Positions 8,886 to 17,979 of a stretch of DNA of 64,000 bases are shown in pieces (positions within the stretch are counted from its first letter, which is position 1; each line of letters begins with the position of its first letter). The notes beneath the pieces were generated by a model that saw only the letters and a list, made by a program, of their open reading frames with translations, ran no database searches and had not been told where the DNA came from. The stretch is from Haloprofundus marisrubri. GTDB lineage: Archaea > Halobacteriota > Halobacteria > Halobacteriales > Haloferacaceae. The stretch covers positions 496,001 through 560,000 of the forward strand of contig NZ_LOPU01000029.1 of assembly GCF_001469955.1 (NCBI RefSeq), in the 5' to 3' direction. Position numbers and translations under genes: made by a program.

Positions 8886-9638
8886 CTACGCCGTGTTTCG
8901 GAGCGCCGCGAGCGTCTCGTCGGGAACCTCGCCGCGCGAAAAGAGCGTCACTTCGTCGCCTGCGCGGAGAACCGTATCCCCGCGCGGCGTCACGACGGTG
9001 TCACCGCGGTCGACGGAGATGACGAGCATGTTCTCACTGAGGAGACCGCGTTCGCCCGCCTCCGACAGCGTCAGCCCGTCGATTGGCGCGCCTTCGCCGA
9101 TGGTCGCTTCGACGATTTCCGACCCGCCGGTGAGACTCACGAAGTCGGAGAGCGTCCCGCGTCGTTCGTCTTCCTCGGGTTCGTACGCCGCGTAGGGGAG
9201 ATACGTGTCCGCCTGCACGAGGTCTTCGTCCTCGATTTCGATGCCGAGACTGGAGAGTGCTCGCGCGACGCGGCGCAGGTCGGCGATGTCCTCGCCGACC
9301 GCCAGCACGTGGAGGTTCCGGCGACCGGTCATCAACTCGCGGACGTGGACGACTCCCGGCACGGTTCGCACTCTCGCGGCGACGGACTCGCGTTCGGCGA
9401 CCGGCGCGTTACAGAGATACAGGTTCGTCAGTCGCCCGTCAGCCCGCTCGAAGTCGATGTGGGCGTGGTAGCCGCTGATGATGCCGGCTTCTTCCAGTCG
9501 GGCGATTCGGTTCCGAATCGTCCCGGCGGAGACGCCGAGTCCCTCGGCGATGGCGGGTGCGGAAGTGTTCCGCGCGTCCGCCATCAGTGCGTGGATGACG
9601 CGACGGTCGACCTCGTCGAGTTGGAACGCCCCGTCCAT
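8886..9638 (-). CDS. Lrp/AsnC-type regulator with C-terminal RCK_C (TrkA_C) domain
   Basis: A 250-residue transcription factor. Residues 5-60 are an AsnC-type helix-turn-helix (LDEVDRRVIHALM, then VSAGTIRNRI), about 70-140 the Lrp ligand-binding RAM domain, and about 165-248 an RCK_C/TrkA_C domain, a ligand-binding module better known from potassium channels. The start at 9638 is 2 bases after the deoC stop, so the two form an operon. The reading frame stays open upstream but overlaps deoC. The APC permease immediately downstream is a probable target. RCK_C domains of other proteins bind c-di-AMP; whether this one does is unknown. Confidence 0.92.
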   Translation of the reverse strand: MDGAFQLDEVDRRVIHALMADARNTSAPAIAEGLGVSAGTIRNRIARLEEAGIISGYHAHIDFERADGRLTNLYLCNAPVAERESVAARVRTVPGVVHVRELMTGRRNLHVLAVGEDIADLRRVARALSSLGIEIEDEDLVQADTYLPYAAYEPEEDERRGTLSDFVSLTGGSEIVEATIGEGAPIDGLTLSEAGERGLLSENMLVISVDRGDTVVTPRGDTVLRAGDEVTLFSRGEVPDETLAALRNTA

Positions 9639-9640
9639 TG

Positions 9641-10276
9641 TCACTCCGGCGCGCCGTCGAGAATCGCAACCCCACTGGAGGCGCCGATTCGCTCCGCCCC
9701 AGCGTCTATCATCGCCAGCGCCTCGTCGTAACTCCCGACGCCGCCGCTGGCCTTCACGGGCAGGTACTCGGCCATCAGTTGGACGTCCTCGATTGTCGCA
9801 CCACCATCGGCGAACCCGGTCGAGGTTTTGACGAACGCGGCATCTGCCCCTTCGGCCGCCTCGCAGGCGCGGTGTTTCTCCTCGTCGGTCAGAAGTGCCG
9901 TCTCGATAATGACCTTGACCGGAATCGGAACCGCGGCGACGACTTCGGCGATGTCGGCTTCGACAGCGTCGTCCTCGCCAGCTTTCAGTCGACCGACGTT
10001 GACGACCATGTCCAGTTCGTCGGCACCTTGCTCCCACGCGTCGACGGCTTCGGCGCGCTTGGCCTCCGTCGAGTGCTGGCCGTGTGGGAAGCCGACCACA
10101 GTAGCGAGCGTCACGTCCGGGGCGTATTCGGCCGCTTCGGCGACGTAACACGGCGGGATACAGACGTTCATCCCGTACTCGACGGCGTCGTCGAGGACGG
10201 CTTCGACGTCGTCGAGCGTGGTCTCCGGACCGAGGACGGTGTGGTCGATGCGGGCGGCGAGTTCGCGTCGTTCCAT
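9641..10276 (-). CDS. deoC: Deoxyribose-phosphate aldolase
   Basis: A 211-residue class I aldolase that splits 2-deoxyribose 5-phosphate into glyceraldehyde 3-phosphate and acetaldehyde in deoxynucleoside catabolism. The Schiff-base lysine is K150 in FVKTSTG, the second catalytic lysine K175 in VKASGGV, and an acidic D89 lies in DELDMV. Length is normal for archaeal DeoC. A TATA-like element (ATTTTAACC on the minus strand) lies about 27 bases upstream. The Lrp-RCK_C regulator follows 2 bases after the stop. Confidence 0.95.
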   Translation of the reverse strand: MERRELAARIDHTVLGPETTLDDVEAVLDDAVEYGMNVCIPPCYVAEAAEYAPDVTLATVVGFPHGQHSTEAKRAEAVDAWEQGADELDMVVNVGRLKAGEDDAVEADIAEVVAAVPIPVKVIIETALLTDEEKHRACEAAEGADAAFVKTSTGFADGGATIEDVQLMAEYLPVKASGGVGSYDEALAMIDAGAERIGASSGVAILDGAPE

Positions 10277-10411
10277 GGCGGCCTCACGGCGGCGGGGGTT
10301 AAAATCCCGCTGGAGGCCGGCGGAGGCTGCTGAACACCGCCGGTCGAAGCGCAGGACACCTCCGAGGAGGGTTCGGTAAGGCTTTCACGCCGGCCCGACA
10401 CTCCTCGCGCC

Positions 10412-11218
10412 ATGCAGGTGTTGCCCGAGGGGTTTGCGCTGCCGCCGCTGCCGTACCTCCTCGCGCTCGTCGTCGGTCTCGCCGCTGTCGGCTACGCGTT
10501 CTACCGCCGTCGACCCGCACTCACCGACCGTCACGTGCTGGCGCTCGCGCCGTGGATGGTGACCGGGTCGGCGCTCCACGTCGCCTACGCGCTCGGCGTG
10601 CTCCCCGCCGTCGTCGACCCGCTGATGGGGACTCCGTCGGTGTATCTCACGGTCGGCGTCGTCGCCGGCGGCGTCTGGGTCGTCGCCGACGCGCTGAACT
10701 GGCCGGTTCCGACTGCCCTCGCCGTCACGGGTGTCGTCGCCGCGATTCCCGCCGTCGGCCTCCCCGTTTCGGCGGCGCTCGCTGCAGGGTCGTTCAGCCC
10801 GTTCTGGTCGACTGTCGCGCTCGTCGTCTCGCTCGTGCTCGCGGCGGTGGCGTGGACCGCACTGAAGACAATCCGCCCGGAGACGACCGTCACCCACTGG
10901 GCCGGCGCGCTCGCCGTGTTCGGACACACCCTCGACGGCGTCTCGACGGCTGTCGGCCTCGACGTGCTTTCGTTCGGCGAGCGGACGCCACTCTCCCGAC
11001 TCATCTTCGAGTTCGCCGCCGAACTGCCGACGGCCGATATCATCGGGACGGGATGGCTGTTCGTGCTCGTGAAACTCCTCTTGGCAGGATTCGTCGTCTC
11101 GATTATGGCCGACTACGTCCGCGAGGAACCGAGCGAAGGCCTCCTTCTCCTGACGCTCGTCGCGGCCGTCGGTCTCGGGCCGGGCGTGCACAACCTCATC
11201 CTCTTCGCCGTCGCCTGA
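10412..11218 (+). CDS. DUF63 family integral membrane protein
   Basis: A 268-residue archaeal membrane protein of the DUF63 family (function unknown) with about eight hydrophobic segments starting at residue 14. Conserved features include the HxxxY-type segment HVAYALG near residue 55 and GHTLDGVSTAVG near 170. The start at 10412 has a TATA-like element about 28 bases upstream. It is divergent from deoC and followed by a sugar kinase 66 bp downstream. Confidence 0.88.
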   Translation: MQVLPEGFALPPLPYLLALVVGLAAVGYAFYRRRPALTDRHVLALAPWMVTGSALHVAYALGVLPAVVDPLMGTPSVYLTVGVVAGGVWVVADALNWPVPTALAVTGVVAAIPAVGLPVSAALAAGSFSPFWSTVALVVSLVLAAVAWTALKTIRPETTVTHWAGALAVFGHTLDGVSTAVGLDVLSFGERTPLSRLIFEFAAELPTADIIGTGWLFVLVKLLLAGFVVSIMADYVREEPSEGLLLLTLVAAVGLGPGVHNLILFAVA

Positions 11219-11284
11219 TACTCGAATAACTGGAGCACGGCCGCGTCGGGTGGCTTTTTCTCGCCAGCGTCCGAGAATCGTCTC

Positions 11285-12151
11285 ATGCCCCGTGTCATCT
11301 GCGCCGGTCACGTCAACTGGGACGTGACGCTCCGCGTCGACCACCTCCCCGAACCCGACGGCGAAGCAGCCATCGAAGCGCAGTCCGGTGCGGGCGGCGG
11401 CAGCGCCGCGAACGTCGCCGGCGGCCTCGCCGGTCTGAACGTCGCTACCGACATCTTCGGCAGCATCGGCGACGACGGCCACGGCGCGGACGTCGAAGCG
11501 GAACTCGCCGACGCGGGCGTCGACTGCGAGACGCTCGTCCGCGCCGACGGCCCGACAGCAGTGAAGTATCTCGTCGTCGCCGCAGACGGCCGCGTGATGG
11601 TTCTGGGACGCGACGGCGTCAACGAAGCGTTCTCGGCTACGGACCTCCCGGCGGAGCGACTCGCTGCGGCTGACCACCTCCACCTGACGAGTCACGACCC
11701 GGAGACGGCGGCGGCGCTGGTCGACCGAGCGCACGAAGTCGACGTGTCGGTGAGTTTCGACCCCGGCAGGCGCGTGGGTGACCGGGGTTTCGAGGCGGCA
11801 CTCGACGGGGCCGACGTGGTGTTTCTGAACGACCGCGAGGCGGCGGCGGCGTTGGACGCCGACCTCTCGCCGAGGGGCCGCACGCTCGTGTTGAAACACG
11901 GCCCGCGCGGCGCGGAGGTACGGACGCCGACGGAGACGTACACGCATCCGGGATTCGCCGTCGACACGGTCGACACGACGGGCGCGGGCGATGCGTTCGC
12001 CGCCGGCTTTCTGGCGTGTCGTCTCGACGGCGACAACTACGACCGGGCGCTCGCCGTCGCCAACGCCTGCGGCGCACTCGCGGCGTCGGCGCTCGGCGCA
12101 CGGACGACACTCGACTGGACGGCCGTGGACCGACTGCTCGACGGTGAGTAG
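11285..12151 (+). CDS. PfkB-family sugar/nucleoside kinase
   Basis: A 288-residue ribokinase-like kinase. The N-terminal substrate-binding glycine region is GAGGGSAANVAGG (residues 35-47) and the catalytic DTTGAGD motif is at 230-236, with D236 as general base. GPRGA (207-211) fits the nucleotide loop. The substrate is not determined; haloarchaeal members include ribokinase, fructokinase and KDG kinase. A TATA-like element (GCTTTTTCTC) lies about 27 bases upstream. The deoC gene on the other side of DUF63 hints at, but does not prove, pentose or nucleoside metabolism. Confidence 0.9.
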   Translation: MPRVICAGHVNWDVTLRVDHLPEPDGEAAIEAQSGAGGGSAANVAGGLAGLNVATDIFGSIGDDGHGADVEAELADAGVDCETLVRADGPTAVKYLVVAADGRVMVLGRDGVNEAFSATDLPAERLAAADHLHLTSHDPETAAALVDRAHEVDVSVSFDPGRRVGDRGFEAALDGADVVFLNDREAAAALDADLSPRGRTLVLKHGPRGAEVRTPTETYTHPGFAVDTVDTTGAGDAFAAGFLACRLDGDNYDRALAVANACGALAASALGARTTLDWTAVDRLLDGE

Positions 12152-12225
12152 CTGCCGGAGGACTGTTGTCAGACGCATCGATTGTCTCCCGCACGTTTAT
12201 ACGACTGCACGAGGTTTTCCGGGTA

Positions 12226-12738
12226 ATGCTCGTCGACATCGTCCTCGAGGTAGCTACGACGCCCCGCGTCGCGTTGCTTGCTCGCCTCGCATTGGGCGCG
12301 CTGGCGGGCCTCGTCGCCGCCGTCGTCATGGACGTTCCGATGGGTCGACAGGAAGGCGGCTTCACGCCCGCCTACGTTGCCGCCTCGGTGCTGCGTCGAA
12401 CGACGCCCGACGAGGTGAGTTTCCGCGACGCCAACGTCGTCCACCACGGCGCGGGACTTCTCGCGGGTGTGCTCTACGCGGTCGTGTTGACCGCCAGCGA
12501 AAGCGTCGTGCCGCCGGTGTGGTCACTCGGCGGGGTCGACTTACTCGCACATCTCGTCGCCGTCGGCGTCGTCGTCGGGTTCATCTACGGCTTCTTCGCG
12601 TATCTCGTCCTCCCGCGGGCCGGGAGGCGAATCTACGAGGAGCAGTCGACGGCGGTTCGCGGCCAGTGGCTTCGGTCCTCGTTGGTGTTCGGCGCGGCGT
12701 TGGCCGTCGTCGCGCCGTTTCTGCTGGCGTTCGTGTGA
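12226..12738 (+). CDS. Hypothetical four-helix membrane protein
   Basis: A 170-residue protein with hydrophobic segments at about 13-32, 70-90, 105-125 and 148-168, plus polar loops DVPMGRQEGGF (36-46) and RRIYEEQSTAVRG. No known family was recognised with confidence. The ATG at 12226 is preferred to one 60 bases upstream, because a TATA-like box (GTTTATAC at 12195-12202) lies about 27 bases before it. Confidence 0.78.
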   Translation: MLVDIVLEVATTPRVALLARLALGALAGLVAAVVMDVPMGRQEGGFTPAYVAASVLRRTTPDEVSFRDANVVHHGAGLLAGVLYAVVLTASESVVPPVWSLGGVDLLAHLVAVGVVVGFIYGFFAYLVLPRAGRRIYEEQSTAVRGQWLRSSLVFGAALAVVAPFLLAFV

Positions 12739-12769
12739 CGTCACCGCCCCAGTCGCAGGTTTCTGACGC

Positions 12770-13291
12770 TCACTCCTCGGGCGGAAACGGAAGGCTGCCG
12801 TCGCCCTCGCGCCGCATCACGTCGCGGACGAACAGTCGAACTCCGTCGACGAGGTCGCCCTCGTCGTCGTACGCACGAACCGTCGCGTCCCACCGGTCGG
12901 CGACGGCGCGAATCATCGCACTCCTGACGCCTGCTTCGTGGACGAACAGCACTCGCTCGCGTGCGTGGTCGGACATATCCTCCAACACCGCGCCGACTTC
13001 GATGCCGACACCGAGGTTCTGGCCGTCGGCGGGGACGACGAACACGACGGCGTTGCTGGCGCGGGCGAAGCGCAGCGACTGCGTCCCGGCGTCCATCTCG
13101 TCTAAGTCGATGTCCGCGTCGGTGGCGAGGAAGGCGTTGAATCCCACGTCCCTGAGGTCGTCGCGGAGACGTTCGAGGAAGGCGAACATCTCGCTGTTCT
13201 CGCCGTGGTGGGCCTTGTACGGCCCCATGAGGTAGACGAGGAAGCGCCGATACTTCGTCGGTGGGAGGGTGTCGAGGAGACGGTCGCGCAT
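12770..13291 (-). CDS. Haloarchaeal DUF7509-like protein
   Basis: A 173-residue soluble protein. It opens with MRDRLLDTLPPTKYRRFLVYLMGPY, and later has FLERLRDDL, VVFVVPADGQN and GVGIEVGAVLE, a pattern like nucleoside 2-deoxyribosyltransferase/TIR-type flavodoxin folds with a conserved Glu after VGIE. Haloarchaeal families of this kind have no assigned role. The start at 13291 is chosen because an excellent TATA-like box (TATTTTTATACT on the minus strand, 13319-13330) is at leaderless distance; an ATG at 13357 lies upstream of it. It is divergent from a winged-helix gene. Confidence 0.8.
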   Translation of the reverse strand: MRDRLLDTLPPTKYRRFLVYLMGPYKAHHGENSEMFAFLERLRDDLRDVGFNAFLATDADIDLDEMDAGTQSLRFARASNAVVFVVPADGQNLGVGIEVGAVLEDMSDHARERVLFVHEAGVRSAMIRAVADRWDATVRAYDDEGDLVDGVRLFVRDVMRREGDGSLPFPPEE

Positions 13292-13368
13292 CTTTGCGGA
13301 GTCGTTCTCAGTGCGGTAGTATAAAAATAGCGGGTGTTTCAGGAGTAGTTGACTCAAGAAGTGTTAAG

Positions 13369-13411
13369 GTATCACGGAGTAGATACAGAGTATCAACGGC
13401 GTATATACTAC
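13369..13411. promoter_or_regulatory. Repeated and imperfectly palindromic words in a divergent promoter
   Basis: GTATCACGG at 13369-13377 recurs as GTATCAACGG at 13390-13399, and GTAGATAC (13379-13386) is mirrored by GTATATACTAC (13401-13411). These lie between the divergent DUF7509-like and winged-helix genes and are a plausible operator for the latter. The TATA-like element for the winged-helix gene is near 13452. Confidence 0.35.
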
Positions 13412-13477
13412 GTGAACGACCCCCATCGTAACCCAGCAAGAGCGGCACACTAATCCAGAGTCAGACGGCCCAAACAA

Positions 13478-13849
13478 ATGTCCAAAGCCAAACACCCCCA
13501 CATCCCCGAACTCCCCGAGGACGGCGTCCTCACGCTGAGCGAGTACCTCGCCATGCAACGCTCCATCGGCGAGGAGACGCGCTACCGCGTACTCGCCGAA
13601 CTGCTGCGCGAGGGCGAACTGAGCGCGAGCGAGTTGGCCGACAGCCTCGACAGCCCCTCGAACCGCCTGCACTACCACCTCGACAAACTCGTCGACGTCG
13701 GATTGGTGGCGAATCGGAAGCGGCGCGAACGGGGGAAGGACGGTCTTTACTCGTACTACACGGCGACGGCGCTCGGCGAGGCCATCATGACTCACGGCGT
13801 GAGCGAACTCATCGCCGAGGAGCGCGAACTGCTGCAGCGGTACGGCTGA
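13478..13849 (+). CDS. Winged-helix (ArsR-like) transcription regulator
   Basis: A 123-residue DNA-binding protein. Residues 25-100 form a winged helix (GEETRYRVLAELL, then LSASELADSLDSPSNRLHYHLDKL as recognition region, then wing KRRERGKDGLYSYY). There is no obvious metal site. The N-terminus HPHIPELPEDGVLTLSEY is typical of haloarchaeal members. It probably regulates itself and the divergent DUF7509-like gene. A TATA-like element lies about 26 bases upstream. Confidence 0.88.
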   Translation: MSKAKHPHIPELPEDGVLTLSEYLAMQRSIGEETRYRVLAELLREGELSASELADSLDSPSNRLHYHLDKLVDVGLVANRKRRERGKDGLYSYYTATALGEAIMTHGVSELIAEERELLQRYG

Positions 13850-13910
13850 GTTCGAGCCAGTTCGTACTCAGTGAGCAATACTTTTCTCCGGCCGCAGAGT
13901 CCTCGAACTG

Positions 13911-14435
13911 ATGCCCTCCAGACGAACGTTTTTAGCCACGTGTGGCGCGGTGCTGTCGACGTCGGTTGCCGGATGTACGGAACTGGTGACTTCGCCCGAC
14001 TTCACCAGCGGTGCGAGTACGTCCGCTGACTCGGCGGTGCTTCGTTATGGACCGACACCGACCGACGGTGCGCCGTTCGCAGCCAAGGTGTTCACAACCG
14101 CCGAGACGGCTCGCTCGGAAATCCACTGGGATGCGCTCCCCGAACCGTACCACGAGTACCGTGACATCGACTTCTCGGAGTCGTTTCTCGCGGTTTACGT
14201 CACGCGCTATCAGGTGCTTCCGCCAGGGCAGTTCAAGGGCTGGTGTCCGCTATCGAAACTTGACGGCGACGAGTTCGTCTTCGAGTTGAAACTGGAGACG
14301 TGGCCACCGGTTGCCGGAAATCGTGTTCAGGTGCAACTCGAACAGTGGATGCTCAACGGAAACGAGCCACCGAAGCGGGCGCGAGTCGACGTTTCGCTCG
14401 TCGATTATCGCACTGAACGGATTTGTACGGACTGA
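13911..14435 (+). CDS. Tat-exported lipoprotein of unknown function
   Basis: A 174-residue protein with a twin-arginine signal (SRRTFL, residues 3-8) and lipobox VAGC with the lipidated cysteine at C22, followed by a serine/threonine-rich tether. The mature part shows no domain that I recognise; FKGWCPLSK near residue 105 is notable. A TATA-like element (ACTTTTCTC) lies about 27 bases upstream. It should be anchored on the outer face of the membrane. Confidence 0.85.
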   Translation: MPSRRTFLATCGAVLSTSVAGCTELVTSPDFTSGASTSADSAVLRYGPTPTDGAPFAAKVFTTAETARSEIHWDALPEPYHEYRDIDFSESFLAVYVTRYQVLPPGQFKGWCPLSKLDGDEFVFELKLETWPPVAGNRVQVQLEQWMLNGNEPPKRARVDVSLVDYRTERICTD

Positions 14436-14518
14436 ACCCCGAGAAATCTCGAACCCGACATCGTTGGAGCGGTCTACGATACCAATCAGTTTTTCTCCGC
14501 GACGCGTGAGCCACGACT

Positions 14519-15247
14519 ATGGCAAAACAGCCGCACCTGCTCGTCGAGGACGGAGACGTACACGACATCGCGCTCATCCCCGGCGACCCGGGCCGCGTCG
14601 ACCGAATCGCCGACCAGTGTGAGAACGTCGAAGAGGTCGCACAGAACCGCGAGTACAAAATCGTCAACGCCGAGTACGACGGCGTTCCGCTCACCATCTG
14701 TTCGACCGGTATCGGCTGTCCATCCGCCGCCATCGCCGTCGAGGAACTCTCACGCGTCGGCGTCGACACCGTGATTCGCGTCGGTACCATCGGCGCGCTA
14801 CAGGAACACGTCGAAATCGGCGACATGATTGTGGCGACGGGTGCGGCCAAAGAGGAAGGCACCTCGAAACGCTACGAGTCGGAAGTGTACCCGGCAGTCC
14901 CCGACTACGGGGTTCTGACGGCGCTCGTCGATTCCGCGGAAGCCAACGACGAGGACGTCCACGTCGGCCCCATCGTCTCCGACGATGCGTTCTACAACGA
15001 GTCCGACGAGTACGTCGAGGAGTGGAACGCGGCGAATCTGCTCGCCATCGAGATGGAGGCAGCCACGGTGTTCTCGCTCGCCCGCCGCAAGGGGATGCGC
15101 GCTGGTGCCATCTGTACCGTCGACGGCAACCTCGTGAAGGGCACGCAGAAAGGTGCGGACTCCGACGACGAACTCCCCGAGAAGGCGAAGAACAACGTCG
15201 AGCGCGCCATCGCCATCACGCTCGATGCGGTGACGACCGTCGCCTGA
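14519..15247 (+). CDS. Nucleoside phosphorylase (uridine phosphorylase-like)
   Basis: A 242-residue PNP/UDP-superfamily enzyme that cleaves a nucleoside with phosphate to free base and (deoxy)ribose 1-phosphate. GDPGRVDRIA at 22-31 is the phosphate-binding motif, GTIGALQ follows the VIRVG strand, and IEMEAATVF near 178-186 is the ribose-binding Met-Glu motif. Fit is best to the uridine phosphorylase branch, but base specificity is not certain. It would feed pentose phosphates to pathways such as deoC. The HPP gene starts 8 bases after its stop, so they may be cotranscribed. Confidence 0.92.
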   Translation: MAKQPHLLVEDGDVHDIALIPGDPGRVDRIADQCENVEEVAQNREYKIVNAEYDGVPLTICSTGIGCPSAAIAVEELSRVGVDTVIRVGTIGALQEHVEIGDMIVATGAAKEEGTSKRYESEVYPAVPDYGVLTALVDSAEANDEDVHVGPIVSDDAFYNESDEYVEEWNAANLLAIEMEAATVFSLARRKGMRAGAICTVDGNLVKGTQKGADSDDELPEKAKNNVERAIAITLDAVTTVA

Positions 15248-15254
15248 GTCCTGA

Positions 15255-16769
15255 ATGTTCGACCGGGTGGTGAGACGAGTCGGCGACGTGCTCCGGCGAC
15301 TCCGCCGCATCGAGCGGCGGGAACTCGTGGAGTTGCGGCGCTGGATGGAGAACACCAGCAACCTCGTCCACCTCTCGGTACTCGTGTTTGTCCCGCTTCT
15401 CATTGCGCTCGTCACCCACCTCTCGAATCTGACGGCGCTGTCGTTTCTGCTGTTTCCACCGCTCGCGTCCGGGACGTACACGCTGTTTGCGGACCCGGAA
15501 GGTCAGTACGCGGACCCGATTCGGTTCGTCGCGGGGTTCGCGGCGGGTGCGGCCGCGGGATGGCTCGCCGAGGCCGTCGCCGTCACGCTGTTCGGGCCCG
15601 TGGGTTCGACCACCGTTAGCCCCGTCAGCGCTGCGCTGGCCATCTTCTTCGCCGGGGCGGTGACGTGGGGCCTCGACGTGGAGGAACCGGCGGCGTACTC
15701 GACGGCGCTGCTCGTTCTCGTCGCCGTCGACGCCGAACCGTGGGAGTATCTTCTCGCGGTCGTCGGTCTCAGCAGCGTCGTCGCGTTCGTGTTCGTGCTT
15801 TGGCGCTCGCGCTTCTACGAACGTCGCGCGCAGTATCTGTACGGAACCACCCGCGGCGACGACCACGTTCTCGTCCCGATGCGCGGCGAGACGGCGACGA
15901 AGACGGCGCTGTTCGCCGCGCGACTCGCGGCGGCCCACGAAGCCGGGAAAGTCGTTCTGCTCGATGTGCTCGACGACCCCGAACACGCCGCTGCAGAGCG
16001 GGCGATTCTCGACGACGAACTGTCGGCGGCGACGAGCGGCGTGTCCGCCGACACCGACATGGCCGCGAAAAGCGAGTCACGGCGTTCCGATTCGGTCGAC
16101 CCCGAACCCGCCGAAGCAGTCGACGATGAAACCGCCGAGGCCGTCGACGACGCCGCCGACAGACTCCAGACCGAAGCCCAACGGATTCGAACGCGAATCG
16201 GGGTCCCTTGCGAAGTCGTCGTCGCCAGCGGGTCACCCGGTACTGTGGCCGTCCGCGCCGCCCGCGAGACGAACTGTGACCTCGTCGTAGTTCCGTTCGA
16301 GTCCGAAAACGGCCACCTCTCGGGCGTCGTCCGCACCATCTTCAACGGCCCGACCGACGCCGTCGCGTTCCGTTCTCGAACCGGGAAGGAGCGATGGCGA
16401 CGTATCCTCGTCGCTGTCTCGCGGCCCGGCGACTCCGCACACGCGATGATAGATTTCGCCGAGCGACTCGCTGGACGCGGCGGTCACGTGAGCATCTGTA
16501 CCTGCATCAGCACCGAAACCGAACGACGTACCGCCGAGAACAAACTCGCCAAACTCGTCGAAACGACGCGGGGACACGTCGAAACGCGCGTCGCCCGCGC
16601 GGACATCAAATCGTTCATCGCGGCCAACGCCGAGGCGTACGACCTCGTCGTCATCGGGTCCAGCGGCGACCGAAGCGCCGCGTCGCGCTTCATCTCACCA
16701 CCGACGTTCGAGCGCCTCGAATCGCTCGACTGCGACCTCGCGGTCGTCGACCGCGGGCGCGCGAACTGA
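15255..16769 (+). CDS. HPP-family membrane protein with two UspA domains
   Basis: A 504-residue protein. Residues about 35-185 hold the HPP membrane domain (helices with FPPLASGTYTLFADP at 72-86, the HPP-type signature), and the cytoplasmic part contains two universal-stress domains (about 195-370, with an acidic low-complexity insert near 265-300, and 375-500 ending in VIGSSGDRSAASR). HPP proteins in other organisms transport nitrite or are of unknown role. The UspA halves suggest nucleotide or stress sensing. It begins 8 bases after the nucleoside phosphorylase stop. Confidence 0.9.
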   Translation: MFDRVVRRVGDVLRRLRRIERRELVELRRWMENTSNLVHLSVLVFVPLLIALVTHLSNLTALSFLLFPPLASGTYTLFADPEGQYADPIRFVAGFAAGAAAGWLAEAVAVTLFGPVGSTTVSPVSAALAIFFAGAVTWGLDVEEPAAYSTALLVLVAVDAEPWEYLLAVVGLSSVVAFVFVLWRSRFYERRAQYLYGTTRGDDHVLVPMRGETATKTALFAARLAAAHEAGKVVLLDVLDDPEHAAAERAILDDELSAATSGVSADTDMAAKSESRRSDSVDPEPAEAVDDETAEAVDDAADRLQTEAQRIRTRIGVPCEVVVASGSPGTVAVRAARETNCDLVVVPFESENGHLSGVVRTIFNGPTDAVAFRSRTGKERWRRILVAVSRPGDSAHAMIDFAERLAGRGGHVSICTCISTETERRTAENKLAKLVETTRGHVETRVARADIKSFIAANAEAYDLVVIGSSGDRSAASRFISPPTFERLESLDCDLAVVDRGRAN

Positions 16770-16803
16770 GCGGACCAGCGGCGTTCGAGTCCGTTCTCAG
16801 TGC

Positions 16804-17979
16804 TCAGCGCTCTATCGAGCGGTCGTGCAGCAGTCGCTCTGCGACGTCTTCGATACCCTGTCCGCCGAGCGCCGACGCCGCGAGTAGATGGCCACCGAGC
16901 GCCGCGGGACTGATAACCGTGTTCGCACCCGCCCGTTTCAGCTTCTGGACGTTTCCGCGCTGTGTCGCTGCTGCGACGATGGGCACGTCGGGGTTCAACT
17001 GTCGGGCGGTGAGAATCGCCAGCGCGTCCTGTGCGTCGTCGTTCGTCGCGGCGACGACGGCGCGCGCCTCCTCGATGCGGGCGCGCTTCTGAGGTTCGTC
17101 GTCGCTCGGGTCGGCGGTGAGCACGTGGTCCCCACGCTCGGTCAGTTCCTGTGCGCGGGCGCTGTCGCGGGTGACGACGAGATACTCCGCCTCGTCGCGC
17201 AGTTCTTCGAGAATCGGTTCCGTCAGTTCCCCGTACCCGAGTACGAGGACGTGGTCTTCTAGAAGCGAGAGTTGTGTGTCTGTCATGCGTCCGAGTGTTC
17301 TGGCGAATCGAGCCTCGATAGCGGGCGTCAGGAGCGTCCCGAGGGCGACGGCGAAACTCGCCGTGCCGGTCAGAAGCACCGACATGGCGAACAGTTTTCC
17401 GGCTTGGCTGGCGGGCGTCACGTCGCCGTAGCCGACGGTGCTGGCGGTGACGAGCGTGAAGTAGAACGCGTCGACGACGGTGTCGACGGTGCCGAACTCG
17501 TCGCGGAGTGCGTACGTCCCTACCGTTCCGTACAGTTGCGCGAGCGCGATAGCGGCCAACGCCGCCTGCTGGGTCGTCGAGAGTTCGGCGCTCTCCTCGA
17601 AGTGACGGCGGTTGAGCAACACGACCGGTAGCGCCAGAATCGAGAGCACGACGAGCGGGTACGCGAGCGGACTCGACTGCAGGAGTCCCTGTGCGGCCGA
17701 CAGCGGCAGCAACAGAACCGCCGTGTACCAGCCGATTCGGAGCCCGTTTCGGAGCGCGTAAACGCTCGCCAAGAGCAGAAACCCGGTGAACGCACCGGTG
17801 AACGCGGCCGCCTGCTGGACGAACGGCGGAACGTACGCGGCGAGCGGACCGTCGACGCTCGGCACGTCGAGTCCGAGGATGCCGAACCCGGCGACGCCCG
17901 TGACGACCGACAGCGTCGCTGCGGCGAACGTGAGCGCGACGGCCAGTCGCGCGCCCAGTCGTTCTCGATTCACCTCCAT
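16804..17979 (-). CDS. Potassium channel with TrkA_N (RCK) NAD-binding domain
   Basis: A 391-residue ion channel. Several hydrophobic segments precede the pore loop with the K+ selectivity filter TVGYGD (in TLVTASTVGYGDVTPAS, near residue 180), then the inner helix, then a Rossmann RCK domain from about 235 (LVLGYGELTEPILEEL). The C-terminal RCK_C half is short or absent, while two neighbouring genes encode RCK_C domains. A TATA-like element (GAATTTATG on the minus strand) is about 27 bases upstream. It is divergent from the first RCK_C gene with 108 bp between. Confidence 0.93.
   Translation of the reverse strand: MEVNRERLGARLAVALTFAAATLSVVTGVAGFGILGLDVPSVDGPLAAYVPPFVQQAAAFTGAFTGFLLLASVYALRNGLRIGWYTAVLLLPLSAAQGLLQSSPLAYPLVVLSILALPVVLLNRRHFEESAELSTTQQAALAAIALAQLYGTVGTYALRDEFGTVDTVVDAFYFTLVTASTVGYGDVTPASQAGKLFAMSVLLTGTASFAVALGTLLTPAIEARFARTLGRMTDTQLSLLEDHVLVLGYGELTEPILEELRDEAEYLVVTRDSARAQELTERGDHVLTADPSDDEPQKRARIEEARAVVAATNDDAQDALAILTARQLNPDVPIVAAATQRGNVQKLKRAGANTVISPAALGGHLLAASALGGQGIEDVAERLLHDRSIER

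Noticed and set aside
10385-12178. A 597-codon minus-strand frame
   Set aside because: It runs antisense through DUF63 and the PfkB kinase, both clearly real; composition is that of a shadow frame.
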